Source of the DNA: Burkholderiales bacterium
GTDB taxonomy: Bacteria; Pseudomonadota; Gammaproteobacteria; Burkholderiales; Burkholderiaceae_C
Assembly (NCBI GenBank): GCA_021414305.1
Contig: JAIOOS010000015.1
Span: forward strand, 62,001 to 126,000
Direction: 5' to 3'
DNA: 64,000 nt
A program made the position numbers and the translations under genes. The notes under the pieces were generated by a model that was not told where the DNA came from, did no database searches, and saw only the letters and a list, made by a program, of their open reading frames with translations. Numbering within the stretch: the stretch's first letter is position 1; each line of letters starts with the position of its first letter. Below, in pieces: positions 28,688-38,046 of this stretch.

Positions 28688-29580
28688 CGAGCGCCTACGT
28701 CGGCCGCTTCGCGCCCTCGCCCACCGGCCTGCTGCACGCCGGCTCGCTGGTCGCGGCATTGGCCTCGTGGCTCGACGCCCGCGCGAACCACGGCCGCTGG
28801 CTGGTGCGCATCGAAGACATCGACGGGCCGCGCAACGTCGCCGGCGCCGCCGAGGGCATCCTCGAGCAGCTCGCGGCCTGCGGCCTCGTCGCCGACGAGT
28901 CGCCGCTGCGCCAATCGGCACGCACCGCCCTCTACGAAGCCGCCCTCGCGCGCCTGCAGGCCAGCGGACTCGCCTACGCCTGCGGCTGCAGCCGGCGCGA
29001 CCTCGAGCTCGCGGTGGCGCCGGAGGCCGGCCGCGCCCGCCATGCCGAGCTCGTCTATCCCGGTACCTGCCGCGGCGGGCTGAACGGCAAGGCCGAGCGC
29101 TCGTTCCGGCTGCGCACCGATCTCGTGCGGCCGGGCGCTCCCGGCGATCCGGTCGTCTGGACCGACCGGCGCCTCGGACCGAGAAGCGAGGACGTCGCCA
29201 CCAGCGTCGGCGACTTCGTGCTGCGCCGCGCCGACGGCGTCTGGGCGTACCAGCTCGCCGTCGTCGTCGACGATGCTGATCAGGGCGTCAGCGACATCGT
29301 GCGCGGCGAAGACCTGGCCGGCAACACGGCACGGCAGATCCTGCTGCAGCACGCCCTCCGCCTGCCGACGCCGCGCTACCTGCACACGCCGCTGGTGCTC
29401 GCCGCCAGCGGCGAGAAGCTCTCGAAGCAGACCGGCGCCCGGCCGCTCGAGCTCTCCCGGCCGCTCGACGCCCTGCGTGCCGCAGGCGGCGTGCTCGGCC
29501 TGCCGGCCGAGGGCACGACCCTTGCTGAGTGGCTCGCCGCCGGCGTGGCCGCCTGGCGCGAGCGCTGGCCGCTCGCGTAG
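28684..29580 (+). CDS. gluQ: Glutamyl-Q tRNA(Asp) synthetase
   Basis: 298 residues, a glutamyl-tRNA synthetase-like catalytic core without the anticodon-binding domain. [14 protein letters not shown] is the HIGH-type motif, CGCSRRDLE with a downstream YPGTC supplies the zinc site, and EKLSKQTG is the KMSKS-type motif. It glutamylates queuosine in the anticodon of tRNA-Asp. The GTG at 28684 overlaps the LysR stop and gives the family start [12 protein letters not shown]. Confidence 0.95.
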   Translation: MTSAYVGRFAPSPTGLLHAGSLVAALASWLDARANHGRWLVRIEDIDGPRNVAGAAEGILEQLAACGLVADESPLRQSARTALYEAALARLQASGLAYACGCSRRDLELAVAPEAGRARHAELVYPGTCRGGLNGKAERSFRLRTDLVRPGAPGDPVVWTDRRLGPRSEDVATSVGDFVLRRADGVWAYQLAVVVDDADQGVSDIVRGEDLAGNTARQILLQHALRLPTPRYLHTPLVLAASGEKLSKQTGARPLELSRPLDALRAAGGVLGLPAEGTTLAEWLAAGVAAWRERWPLA

Positions 29581-29648
29581 CGCCGGCCACGGCCGATGCG
29601 GCCGGCTGGCATCATTCGAGGTTCCGCTGCTTCGAAAGACCCTCTCCC

Positions 29649-29996
29649 ATGCAAACCACCGCCTCCGGACTCCAGTACGACGACACCATTGCCGGCACGG
29701 GCAAGCGCGCCGAAGCCGGCGTTCCCGTCTCCGTTCACTACACCGGCTGGCTGTACGAGAACGGCGCCAAGGGCGCCAAGTTCGACTCGAGCAAGGACCG
29801 CAACGACCCGTTCGAGTTCGATCTCGGCGCCGGCCACGTGATCAAGGGCTGGGACGAAGGCGTGCAGGGCATGCTGGAAGGCGGCACGCGCGTGCTGGTG
29901 ATCCCGCCCGAGCTCGGCTACGGCGCCCGCGGCGCCGGCGGCGTGATCCCGCCGAATGCGACCCTCCTGTTCGAGGTCGAGCTGCTGCGCGCCTGA
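29649..29996 (+). CDS. FKBP-type peptidyl-prolyl cis-trans isomerase
   Basis: 115 residues, one FKBP domain with no signal peptide, so cytoplasmic. [22 protein letters not shown] and VIPPELGYG contain the active-site aromatic and hydrophobic residues. It catalyses prolyl isomerisation in protein folding. This single-domain form is common in proteobacteria. Confidence 0.95.
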   Translation: MQTTASGLQYDDTIAGTGKRAEAGVPVSVHYTGWLYENGAKGAKFDSSKDRNDPFEFDLGAGHVIKGWDEGVQGMLEGGTRVLVIPPELGYGARGAGGVIPPNATLLFEVELLRA

Positions 29997-30014
29997 GGCC
30001 GCGAGCGCCAGGTC

Positions 30015-30899
30015 ATGCCCGTCCGCTACGACATCGTCCACACGACGGTCTACCGCTATCGCCAGCCGGTGACCTTCGGCGAGCACCGGGTGATGTTTCG
30101 CCCGCGCGACAGCCACGACCTGCGCGTGCTCGCGACCGACCTCGACGTCAGCCCCGATGCCGACGTGCGCATGATCCAGGATCCGCTCTCCAACTCGGTG
30201 GCGCTGGTCCAGCCGCTCGAGAAGGCCGATACCCTGCAGATCGTCTGCAGCTTCACGATCGAGCATGCGCACTCGATGAACCTCGAGCTGCCGCTCTCGC
30301 CGAGCGCCGAGCTGTTCCCTTTCTCGTACTCCATCGAGGAGCGCTACGACCTCGAGCACTACCTGCGCCCGTACCACGAGGATCCCGACGGCGAGCTGAC
30401 GGCGTGGGCACGCCAGTTCATCCGCACTGACGGGCCGACCGGCACGCGCGAGCTGCTGATCGGGATGAACCAGAGCATCCGCGACAAGTTCATGTACGCG
30501 GCGCGCGACGAGGAAGGCACGCAGCAGCCGCTCGAGACGCTCAAGCTCGGCAGCGGCTCGTGCCGCGACTTCGCCCTGCTGATGATGGAAGCGGCGCGCC
30601 GGCTCGGCGTGGCGACCCGCTTCGTCTCCGGCTACCTCTACGACCCGGCGCTCGACGGCGGCGACGACGACGGCAGCACGGTCGGCGCCGGCTACACCCA
30701 CGCCTGGCTGCAGGCCTACCTGCCCGGCGCGGGCTGGGTGCCGTTCGATCCGACCAACAACCTGCTCGGCGGCACGCAGCTGATCCGCGTCGGCGTCGCC
30801 CGCGATCCGTCGCAAGCGGCGCCGATCTCGGGCAGCTGGTTCGGCGAGACCGGCGACTACCTCGGCATGGACGTCAGCGTGACGGTGCAGCGGCGGTAG
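30015..30899 (+). CDS. Transglutaminase-like cysteine peptidase family protein
   Basis: 294 residues. An N-terminal beta domain (bacterial transglutaminase N-terminal region, VRYDIVHTTVYRY) precedes the catalytic core with Cys in GSCRDFA (about 182), His in THAWLQAYLP (about 229) and Asp in FDPTNN (about 244). The triad is complete, so activity is plausible. Relatives are often found with circularly permuted ATP-grasp and alpha-E genes, which are absent here. A bidirectional terminator follows. Confidence 0.92.
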   Translation: MPVRYDIVHTTVYRYRQPVTFGEHRVMFRPRDSHDLRVLATDLDVSPDADVRMIQDPLSNSVALVQPLEKADTLQIVCSFTIEHAHSMNLELPLSPSAELFPFSYSIEERYDLEHYLRPYHEDPDGELTAWARQFIRTDGPTGTRELLIGMNQSIRDKFMYAARDEEGTQQPLETLKLGSGSCRDFALLMMEAARRLGVATRFVSGYLYDPALDGGDDDGSTVGAGYTHAWLQAYLPGAGWVPFDPTNNLLGGTQLIRVGVARDPSQAAPISGSWFGETGDYLGMDVSVTVQRR

Positions 30900-30922
30900 G
30901 ACGGTTTCGCCAACGGAATGAG

Positions 30923-30947
30923 AAACGCCGCCCGAGGGCGGCGTTTT
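30923..30947. terminator. Bidirectional intrinsic terminator
   Basis: AAACGCCGCCC and GGGCGGCGTTT pair through 11 positions around GA, with TTTT on the plus side and an A-run giving T on the minus side. It lies between the convergent transglutaminase-like gene and the DEAD-box helicase gene and can serve both. Confidence 0.85.
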
Positions 30948-30966
30948 CACGTCGGTCGAACCGCGC

Positions 30967-32409
30967 TCAGCGAGCGAAGCCGCCCGGACGCGGACGCGGC
31001 GCGGGCTTGCCGCCGCGCGCCTTGAACGGCGCCGGACCCGGCCGCGCCGGAGGGCGGCGATCGTCGCGCACCGGCAGGGCGCGGTCGAACGGATTGCCGC
31101 GGGCGGCGGCGCGGGTCGGCGCATCGCCGCTGCCGCGGTGCTCGACCGGACGGCGCGCGTCGTCGCGACGCGGCGCACGATGGCCCGGCGCAGCGTGGCC
31201 CATCGGCCGCGAGCCCGGCGCGCTGGCGTACATCTTCGGCGCCTGCACCTTCGGCTCGAGGCCGGCGATCGTCGTCACCGGCATCGATTGCGTCGTGAAC
31301 TGCTGGATGCGGCGGATCATGCCGCTGTCCATGCGCTCGGCCAGCGTGATCGCCAGACCGTTGACGCCGGCGCGACCGGTGCGGCCGATGCGGTGCACGT
31401 AGTCTTCCGGCTTCATCGGCAGGCCGTAGTTGATGACGTGGCTGATGGTGCGCACGTCGATGCCGCGGGCGGCGACGTCGGTCGCGACCAGGATCTTCAG
31501 GCGCCCGTCGCGCAGGCCCTGCAGGACGCGGTTGCGCCGGCCCTGCGGATGGCCGCCGTGCAGCGAGGCGACGTGGTGGCCCATGTCGGCCAGGCGGTCG
31601 GCGAGCCAGTCGGCGTCGCGCTGCGTGCTCGTGAAGACGAGCGCCTGTTCCATCTCGCGCTGCGTCAGGATGTGGTCGAGCAGCGCGTTCTTGTGCGCGC
31701 TGTTGTCGGCCCAGTGCAGGCGTTGCTCGATGTTGGCGTGGGTGTCGGTGTGGGTCGCGACCTCGACCATCTTCGGGTCGCGCAGCAGGCTGCGCGCCAG
31801 GCCGCCGACGTTGCCGAGGAAGGTGGCGCTGTACATCACCGTCTGGCGCGTGGCAGGCACGTGGTCGGCGATGGTGCGGATGTCGTCGATGAAGCCCATG
31901 TCGAGCATGCGGTCGGCTTCGTCGAGCACGAACATCTCGACGTTGCCGAGCTCGGCCTTGCCGGTCTGCAGGTGGTCGAGGAGGCGGCCCGGGGTCGAGA
32001 TCAGGATGTCGAGCGGACCGCGCAGCGCCTTGAGCTGGGCGCCGTACGGCACGCCGCCGACGACGGTGGCGACGCGCAGGCCGGGCACGTGACGGCCGTA
32101 GGTCTCGGCCGCCTTGGCGATCTGGATCGCGAGTTCGCGGGTCGGCGTCAGCACGAGGACGCGCGGGCCGTAGACCGTGCCCTTCTCGCGCCGCTTGCTC
32201 GTGTCGGCCCGCGCCGCCAGCACGCGTTGCAGCGCAGGCAGCATGAACGACGCGGTCTTGCCGCTGCCGGTGGCGGCGGCGACCATCAGGTCGGTGCCGG
32301 CGATCGCCGGCGGGATCGCGGCGGATTGAACGGTGGTGGGCGCGTCGTAGCCGGCATCGGCCAGGGCGCGGGTCAGGGGCTCGGGGAGGCCCAGGGATTC
32401 GAAAGTCAT
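30967..32409 (-). CDS. DEAD-box ATP-dependent RNA helicase (RhlE type)
   Basis: 480 residues. Motifs in order: Q motif FESLGLPEPL, I AATGSGKT, Ia PTRELAIQI, Ib TPGRLLD, II DEAD, III SAT, V and VI ending HRIGRTGRAG. A basic Arg/Pro/Gly-rich tail of about 110 residues probably binds RNA. Such helicases act in ribosome assembly or RNA decay. The start at 32409 (MTFESLGL) is the family N-terminus; frames extending to 32553 would cross a long leader (32410-32640) that more likely is untranslated. Confidence 0.94.
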   Translation of the reverse strand: MTFESLGLPEPLTRALADAGYDAPTTVQSAAIPPAIAGTDLMVAAATGSGKTASFMLPALQRVLAARADTSKRREKGTVYGPRVLVLTPTRELAIQIAKAAETYGRHVPGLRVATVVGGVPYGAQLKALRGPLDILISTPGRLLDHLQTGKAELGNVEMFVLDEADRMLDMGFIDDIRTIADHVPATRQTVMYSATFLGNVGGLARSLLRDPKMVEVATHTDTHANIEQRLHWADNSAHKNALLDHILTQREMEQALVFTSTQRDADWLADRLADMGHHVASLHGGHPQGRRNRVLQGLRDGRLKILVATDVAARGIDVRTISHVINYGLPMKPEDYVHRIGRTGRAGVNGLAITLAERMDSGMIRRIQQFTTQSMPVTTIAGLEPKVQAPKMYASAPGSRPMGHAAPGHRAPRRDDARRPVEHRGSGDAPTRAAARGNPFDRALPVRDDRRPPARPGPAPFKARGGKPAPRPRPGGFAR

Positions 32410-32640
32410 GAGTTCTTCTCTGTCGTCGAACGCGAGCGCCGCCGCTTGCGCGCGGCAACGCTCTGACGCCTGCTTGTGGCAGGCGCGAAGTCGCGGTCCG
32501 TTTTGCGGAGGTGTGCGACGGCATCGCCGCCGACCTGCGCAGAAATTCGGCACTCGAGGCCGAGACGGTCAGAGGGGATGAGCGAATCGCCGCGGACTCC
32601 CGATCCCTCATGGGCCGAGTCGTCTTGCGGCAAGCCTGCG
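32410..32640 (-). other. Long leader region of the helicase gene
   Basis: About 230 bases between the helicase start and orn contain no good gene on either strand; the only frames are continuations of flanking ones. Long 5' leaders are known for several bacterial DEAD-box helicase mRNAs, where they permit autoregulation or cold induction. I see no cold-shock box or riboswitch that I can name. Confidence 0.4.
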
Positions 32641-32681
32641 ATTCTACCCTGTTTTGCTGCACCGCCGCAACGGCGGCGCGC

Positions 32682-33242
32682 TCAGGCCTTGAGGAAGTGC
32701 TCGCGGTAGTAGGCGAGCTCGTCGATCGATTCCTTGATGTCGGCGAGCGCGGTGTGCGCCTGCGCCTTCCTGAAGCCGGCCAGGATTTCCGGCTTCCACC
32801 GCCGGGCCAGCTCCTTCAGGGTGCTGACGTCGAGGTTGCGGTAGTGGAAGAAGGACTCGAGCGCCGGCATGGTGGCGGCGAGGAACCGCCGGTCCTGGCA
32901 GATGCTGTTGCCGCACATCGGCGACTTGCCCTTGCCGACGTAGCGTTCCAGGAAGGCGATGGTCTCGCGCTCGGCCGCGGCCTCGTCGACGGTCGACGCG
33001 CGCACCCGGTCGGTGAGGCCGCTCCTGCCGTGCGTGCCGGTGTTCCAGACGTCCATGCCGGCGAGCACGGCATCGCTCTGGTGCACGGCGAACACCGGGC
33101 CCTCGACGCGATGCTTCAGATGCGGGTCGGTGACGATCACCGCGATCTCGATGATGCGATCGCGCTCCGGGAAGAGCCCGGTCATCTCGAGGTCGATCCA
33201 GATCAGGTTGGCGTCGTCGGCGGCGAGGTCGGTGTCGGTCAT
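32682..33242 (-). CDS. orn: Oligoribonuclease
   Basis: 186 residues of the DEDDh exonuclease family. Exo I is IWIDLEMTG (Asp, Glu), with later NSICQDRRF and [11 protein letters not shown] carrying the remaining His and Asp. It degrades RNA dinucleotides, including pGpG from cyclic di-GMP, and is essential in many proteobacteria. The ATG at 33242 ([10 protein letters not shown]) is preferred; an upstream frame to 33263 adds only seven residues. It is divergent from the M48 protease gene, 47 bases away, as in other Burkholderiales. Confidence 0.96.
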   Translation of the reverse strand: MTDTDLAADDANLIWIDLEMTGLFPERDRIIEIAVIVTDPHLKHRVEGPVFAVHQSDAVLAGMDVWNTGTHGRSGLTDRVRASTVDEAAAERETIAFLERYVGKGKSPMCGNSICQDRRFLAATMPALESFFHYRNLDVSTLKELARRWKPEILAGFRKAQAHTALADIKESIDELAYYREHFLKA

Positions 33243-33289
33243 CGGCGAATCGTAAGCGGGCACGCCGCCGCACGCCTACACTTTCGCCG

Positions 33290-34564
33290 ATGAATTCCGG
33301 CAGCTGGACGCTCGTCTTCGCCGTGGCGCTGGTCGCCTCGCTGGGCCTGCGCGCCTGGCTCGCCAGCCGGCAGGTGCGGCACGTGGCGCGCCATCGCGAC
33401 GCGGTGCCGGCGCCGTTCCAGGCCACCGTCGACCTCGCCGCGCACAGGAAGGCCGCCGACTACACGCTCGCCCGGATCCGCCTCGGCCAGTGGCAGATGG
33501 CCTTCGGCGCCGTCACCCTGCTCGGCTGGACCCTCTTCGGCGGGCTCGACCTGCTCAACGGTTTCCTGTTCGAGGCGGTCGGCACGCGCTGGGGCGGGCT
33601 CGCCTACGGCGTGGCCCTGTTCGCCGCGGTGTTCGCCATCGAAGGCCTGCTGCACATGCCGCTCGATCTTTACGCCACCTTCGGCATCGAGGCGCGGTTC
33701 GGCTTCAACCGCATGACCTGGAAGCTCTGGCTCTCCGACGCAGTCAAGGGCCTGCTGCTGGCGATCGTCATCGGCCTGCCGCTGGTCGCCCTCGTGCTCT
33801 GGATCATGGCGGCGAGCGGCTCGCTCTGGTGGCTGTGGGCCTGGACCACCTGGGCGGCCTTCAACCTGATCGCCCTCGTGGTCTATCCGATGCTGATCGC
33901 GCCGCTCTTCAACCGCTTCGAGCCGCTCGCCGACGCGTCGCTCGAAGCGCGGGTGCGCGCCCTGATGGCGCGCGCCGGCTTCGCCGCCAAGGGCCTGTTC
34001 GTCATGGACGGCAGCCGCCGCTCGGCGCACGGCAACGCCTACTTCACCGGCTTCGGCGCGGCCCGTCGGGTCGTCTTCTTCGACACCCTGCTCGCCCGGC
34101 TCGCGCCCGAGGAGGTGGAGGCGGTGCTCGCGCACGAGCTCGGCCACTTCAAGCTCGGCCACATCGCCCGGCGCGTGGTCGCGATGCTGGGCACCGCGCT
34201 GCTGCTCTTCGCCGCCTTCGGCTACCTCGCCTCGCAGTCCTGGTTCTACACCGGCCTCGGGGTGCGACCCGGCCTCGGCGGCCCGAACGACGCGGTCGCG
34301 CTGATCCTGCTGATGTTCGTCGCGCCGGTGTTCGGCTCGTTCATCACGCCGCTGTTCGCCGGCCTCTCGCGCCGCCACGAGTACGAGGCCGACGCCTGGG
34401 CGGTGCGCCACGCCGACGGCAACGCGCTGGCCTCGGCGCTGCTGAAGCTGCACGAGGACAACGCCTCGACGCTGACGCCCGATCCGGTCTACGCCCGCTT
34501 CTACTACTCGCATCCGCCGGCCGTCGAACGCCTGGCCGCAATCTCTCCCGGTGCCACGCCATGA
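33290..34564 (+). CDS. M48 family metallopeptidase (Ste24-like)
   Basis: 424 residues with about six membrane helices and the zinc motif HELGH in VLAHELGHFKLGH (about residue 282), plus the downstream glutamate region RRHEYEADAWA. This is the CAAX-protease/Ste24 branch, membrane-embedded, probably for membrane protein quality control, since bacteria lack prenylated CAAX proteins. Its stop overlaps the phhB start by 4 bases. Confidence 0.93.
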   Translation: MNSGSWTLVFAVALVASLGLRAWLASRQVRHVARHRDAVPAPFQATVDLAAHRKAADYTLARIRLGQWQMAFGAVTLLGWTLFGGLDLLNGFLFEAVGTRWGGLAYGVALFAAVFAIEGLLHMPLDLYATFGIEARFGFNRMTWKLWLSDAVKGLLLAIVIGLPLVALVLWIMAASGSLWWLWAWTTWAAFNLIALVVYPMLIAPLFNRFEPLADASLEARVRALMARAGFAAKGLFVMDGSRRSAHGNAYFTGFGAARRVVFFDTLLARLAPEEVEAVLAHELGHFKLGHIARRVVAMLGTALLLFAAFGYLASQSWFYTGLGVRPGLGGPNDAVALILLMFVAPVFGSFITPLFAGLSRRHEYEADAWAVRHADGNALASALLKLHEDNASTLTPDPVYARFYYSHPPAVERLAAISPGATP

Positions 34565-34887
34565 CCAATTTCCTCGAACAGAAATGCACGCAGCGCGCCG
34601 CCGCGATGAGCGAAGACGAGGTCAAGCGCCACCTCGCGCCGATGAGCGGCTGGCACCTCGCCTCCGGCGCGATCGAGAAGACCTTCGCCTTCAAGGGCTG
34701 GCTCGAGACGGTCGCCTTCGTCGATGCCCTCGCCTGGGTCTGCCACGTCGAAGACCACCATCCCGAGCTGCTCGTCTCGTACGACCGCTGCACCATCCGC
34801 TTCTCGACCCATTCGGCCGGCGGCATCTCGCGCAACGACTTCATCTGCGCCGCCAAGGCCGATGCCCTCATCGCCTTCGTCGGCTGA
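34561..34887 (+). CDS. phhB: 4a-hydroxytetrahydrobiopterin dehydratase
   Basis: 108 residues of the PCD/DCoH family with the signature VEDHHPEL. It recycles the pterin cofactor of phenylalanine hydroxylase; that hydroxylase is not in the window, and the gene is kept here by conserved synteny with orn, the M48 protease and rsgA. It overlaps the upstream gene by 4 bases and the downstream gene by 26 bases. Confidence 0.93.
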   Translation: MTNFLEQKCTQRAAAMSEDEVKRHLAPMSGWHLASGAIEKTFAFKGWLETVAFVDALAWVCHVEDHHPELLVSYDRCTIRFSTHSAGGISRNDFICAAKADALIAFVG

Positions 34888-35764
34888 TCTCGAAGGGCGG
34901 GTCGTCTCCGGTCACGGCCGGCACGTCGTCGTCGAGGCCGACGACGGCAGCCGCACCCTCTGCCACGGGCGCGGCAAGAAGAGCGACTGCGTCGTCGGCG
35001 ACCGGGTGCGCTGGCAGAGGAGCGGCGACGAGGGGGTGGTCGAGGCGGTTCTGCCGCGGCAGAACCTGCTCTACCGCCAGGACGCGTGGAAGACCAAGGC
35101 CTTCGCCGCCAACCTCGACCAGCTGCTCGTCGTCGTCGCCGCCGAGCCGGTGTTCAGCGAATCGCAGCTGGCGCGCGCGCTGATCGCCGCACAGGAAGCG
35201 TCTATCCCGGCGCGGATCGTCCTCAACAAACAGGACCTGCCCGCCTGGAGCGCGGCCGCCGAGCGGCTCGCGCCCTACACCGCGATGGGCGTCGAGGTCG
35301 TCGGCGTCGCGCTGAAGAAGGCGCCGGCCGAGGCGCATGCGCGGCTCACGCCGCTGCTCGCCGGCCGCAGCACGCTCGTCCTGGGCCCGAGCGGCGCGGG
35401 CAAGAGCACGCTGGTCAACCTGCTCGTCGCCGACGCGCAGGCGCAGGTCGGCGAGATCTCGCAGGCGCTCAACAGCGGCCGGCACACGACCACCGCGACG
35501 CACTGGTACTGGATCGACGCCGCCCGGCAGAGCGCCCTCATCGACTCGCCGGGCTTCCAGGAATTCGGCCTGCGCCATATCGCGGCCAACGAGCTCGCGG
35601 CGCTGATGCCCGACATCGGCCGGCACGCGAGCGAATGCCGCTTCTACAACTGCAGCCACCAGCACGAGCCCGGCTGCGGCGTGCTGAAGGCGCTGGAGCG
35701 CGGCGAGATCGCCGAATCGCGCTACCGCATCTACCGCGAGATCCTGGCCGAGCTGAGGCCGTGA
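34862..35764 (+). CDS. rsgA: Ribosome small subunit-dependent GTPase A
   Basis: 300 residues, a circularly permuted GTPase: G4 (LNKQDL) precedes G1 (GPSGAGKSTL) and G3 (IDSPG). An OB fold is at the N-terminus and a zinc knuckle (CRFYNCSHQHEPGC) at the C-terminus. It helps finish 30S subunits by releasing RbfA. The ATG at 34862 starts 26 bases inside phhB and is the only start that retains the OB fold without a Ser/Pro-rich out-of-family prefix. Confidence 0.96.
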   Translation: MPSSPSSADLEGRVVSGHGRHVVVEADDGSRTLCHGRGKKSDCVVGDRVRWQRSGDEGVVEAVLPRQNLLYRQDAWKTKAFAANLDQLLVVVAAEPVFSESQLARALIAAQEASIPARIVLNKQDLPAWSAAAERLAPYTAMGVEVVGVALKKAPAEAHARLTPLLAGRSTLVLGPSGAGKSTLVNLLVADAQAQVGEISQALNSGRHTTTATHWYWIDAARQSALIDSPGFQEFGLRHIAANELAALMPDIGRHASECRFYNCSHQHEPGCGVLKALERGEIAESRYRIYREILAELRP

Positions 35765-35777
35765 AGGCGCGCTCGGC

Positions 35778-36767
35778 TCAGCCGATGAGGTGGGCGAGCG
35801 AGAGCAGGGCCAGCAGCAGCATCCAGAGCACGACCGAGCGCCAGACCAGGCCGACGACGCTGCGCAGGTGCGCGAGCTGCGGCGTGGCCCCGGGCGTCGA
35901 GCCGGTCGCGTCGGCCGACTCCGGCGGCGCGCCGGCGTCGAAGGTCTTGGCCCGGTCGCGGGGAAGCCCCGGCGCCGAGCCGCCGCCGAGGCGCACGCCG
36001 ACCGCGCCGGCTGCCGCGGCCAGGATCACGCCTTCGTTCTCGTACTTCCAGAGGCCGGCGTCGCGGCGCCAGCAGTTCACCGCTTCCTCGAAGTTGCCGA
36101 CCACGGCGAAGCCCGAGGCGGTGAGGCGCGCCGGAATGTGGTCGAGCAGATGGAACAGGCGCAGCGAGAGCTTCATCAGCGTCTCGTTGACCGCAATGCC
36201 GCCATCGCCGCTCTTGAACGACCAGTAGCGGCCGGCGAGCTCGGCCATGCGGTAGAGCACCGCGCCGGCCGGACCGAGGCCGAAGGTCGAGAGCAGGACG
36301 AACCAGAAGAAGACGCCGAACACGTGGCGATGCGCCGCCAGCAGCGAATGCTCGATCACGTGGCGCAGCAGCTCCGAGGCGGGCAGCTCGCTGGCGTCGA
36401 GATGCCGCCATTCGCTCAGCAGGCGCCGCGCCTCGACCTCGTCGCCGTGATCCAGCGCCTTGCGGATGTCGGTGAAGTAGTGGCTGAACTGGCGAAAGCC
36501 GAGCGTCAGGTAGAGCACGCCGACGTCGAAGGCGAGGCCGAGCAGACTGTTCACCTGCTCGAGGCCGAAGTAGATCGCCCAGGTGAGCAGCGCCGGCGAG
36601 AGCGCGGCGACGCACCACACGACCCACGCATGGCTCTCGCGGCCGGCGTCGAAGTTGCGCGCCGTCCACTGCATCCAGCCGGTGAGCGCGTCGTGAATGA
36701 CGTTGCCCCGCGGCAATGGCTTGACTTGCTCGAGCAACAGGGCGAACAAGACGGCGAAAAAACTCAT
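35778..36767 (-). CDS. CobD/CbiB family membrane protein
   Basis: 329 residues with several membrane helices and the CobD/CbiB-like core (LLEQVKPLPRGN near the start, HIPARLTASGFAVVGNFEEAV near residue 215). True CobD makes adenosylcobinamide phosphate, but no cobalamin genes are nearby and this form is common beside rsgA and nudL in Burkholderiales, so its role is open; AmpE-like regulation has been suggested for relatives. It is the last gene of the rpsP-led minus-strand run and convergent with rsgA. Confidence 0.85.
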   Translation of the reverse strand: MSFFAVLFALLLEQVKPLPRGNVIHDALTGWMQWTARNFDAGRESHAWVVWCVAALSPALLTWAIYFGLEQVNSLLGLAFDVGVLYLTLGFRQFSHYFTDIRKALDHGDEVEARRLLSEWRHLDASELPASELLRHVIEHSLLAAHRHVFGVFFWFVLLSTFGLGPAGAVLYRMAELAGRYWSFKSGDGGIAVNETLMKLSLRLFHLLDHIPARLTASGFAVVGNFEEAVNCWRRDAGLWKYENEGVILAAAAGAVGVRLGGGSAPGLPRDRAKTFDAGAPPESADATGSTPGATPQLAHLRSVVGLVWRSVVLWMLLLALLSLAHLIG

Positions 36768-36821
36768 CGCGGTCGATCATACCGGCGGGGTTTCGCGCCC
36801 CGCGGTTCGCCCCGGCGCCGC

Positions 36822-37505
36822 TCAGGCGGAAAGGAAGCGGTAGAGGTTGCGCAGCATGGCCGCGGTCGCGCCCCAGATGAAGTAGCGCCGCGACCGGCCT
36901 TCCCCGTCCACGCCGGGCCAGGGGATCGAGAAGAACTCGCGCCGCACGCCCTCGACCTCGATCGCATGGCGCTGGTGATTCGCGGGATTCATCAGCCAGG
37001 CGAGCGGCACCTCGAAGACCTCGGCGACCTCGAACGGGTCGAGCCGGAGGTCGAAGCCCAAGCGGACCGTGCCGACGACCGGCGTGACGACGAAGCCGGT
37101 GCTCGTGGTGTAGGTCGGCAGGCTGCCGAGCACCTCGACCCAGGCGGGCTCGAGGCCGATTTCCTCTTCGGCCTCGCGCAGGGCGGTGGCGACCGCATCG
37201 GCGTCGCTCGGCTCGACCCGGCCGCCCGGAAAGCTGATCTGGCTCGGGTGGTCGGTCAGGTGGTCGGTGCGCTGCGTCAGCAGCACCGTCGGCTCGTCGC
37301 GAAGGACGATGCCGATCAGCACCGAAGCCGGCGTGGCGGCGCGCTCGATGTAGCGCCGCTCGACCTTGATCTCGGGCTCCCAGGGCGGCGGCGCGTCGAA
37401 GCGCAGGCGGATCGCGGCCGGAGCGATGCTCGCGGGCGCGACCGGCGGGAGATGGGAGTCGAGGCCGAGGACCGGCAGGTCCTCGGGGTTGAACGAGAGA
37501 GGCAT
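36822..37505 (-). CDS. nudL: CoA pyrophosphatase (Nudix, NudL-like)
   Basis: 227 residues. The Nudix box is GGRVEPSDADAVATALREAE then EEIGLE, and the NUDT7/NudL-specific SQISFPGGR stretch precedes it. It hydrolyses CoA and acyl-CoA to phosphopantetheine and 3',5'-ADP. An N-terminal region of about 55 residues is outside the Nudix fold. It lies between rplS and the CobD-like gene. Confidence 0.9.
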   Translation of the reverse strand: MPLSFNPEDLPVLGLDSHLPPVAPASIAPAAIRLRFDAPPPWEPEIKVERRYIERAATPASVLIGIVLRDEPTVLLTQRTDHLTDHPSQISFPGGRVEPSDADAVATALREAEEEIGLEPAWVEVLGSLPTYTTSTGFVVTPVVGTVRLGFDLRLDPFEVAEVFEVPLAWLMNPANHQRHAIEVEGVRREFFSIPWPGVDGEGRSRRYFIWGATAAMLRNLYRFLSA

Positions 37506-37601
37506 ATCAGGCGGCCAGCTTGTGCGGCGGCCGGCTGCGCCGGGTCGCCGCGAAAATTGGCTCGCCGCTCCGCGGCGGCCTGCTGCGCAGACCTGACTTC
37601 G

Positions 37602-37955
37602 TCAGGCCAATTTTTCCTTGATGCGGGCCGACTTGCCCGAGCGATCGCGCAGGTAGTAGAGCTTGGCCCGGCGCACGTCGCCGCGGCGCTTGACCTCGAT
37701 CGAGGCGATCAGCGGGCTGTAGGTCTGGAACGTGCGCTCGACGCCCTCGCCGCTCGACACCTTGCGGACGATGAAGCTCGAGTTGAGGCTGCGGTTGCGC
37801 TTGGCGATGACCACGCCTTCGAACGCCTGCAGGCGCTTGCGCGTGCCTTCGACGACGTTGACGGAGACGATCACCGTGTCGCCGGGGGCGAACTCGGGAA
37901 TCTTCTTGGCGAGACGGGCGATTTCCTCGTGCTCGAGGGTCTGGATCAGGTCCAC
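37602..37955 (-). CDS. rplS: 50S ribosomal protein L19
   Basis: 117 residues. [30 protein letters not shown] and [18 protein letters not shown] are L19 hallmarks at the 30S-50S interface. The GTG at 37955 gives the usual N-terminus ([10 protein letters not shown]) with GGAG eight bases upstream; an in-frame GTG at 37982 would add nine residues. It is the last ribosomal gene of the rpsP-rimM-trmD-rplS operon. Confidence 0.96.
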   Translation of the reverse strand: MDLIQTLEHEEIARLAKKIPEFAPGDTVIVSVNVVEGTRKRLQAFEGVVIAKRNRSLNSSFIVRKVSSGEGVERTFQTYSPLIASIEVKRRGDVRRAKLYYLRDRSGKSARIKEKLA

Positions 37956-38046
37956 GGAGTACTCCAATGCGATCGTGCGCACGCTTCTGAGAAGTGTGGT
38001 GTGGCCCGCGAGGGGCCGGCGTGGCAGAGGATCGAAAAACCGAGAA

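Noticed and set aside
37590..37608. Hairpin CCTGAC-TTC-GTCAGG at the rplS stop, followed by TTTTT on the plus strand
   Set aside because: The T run is on the strand with no gene to terminate, and on the rplS strand there is no T tract; the stem overlaps the stop codon.
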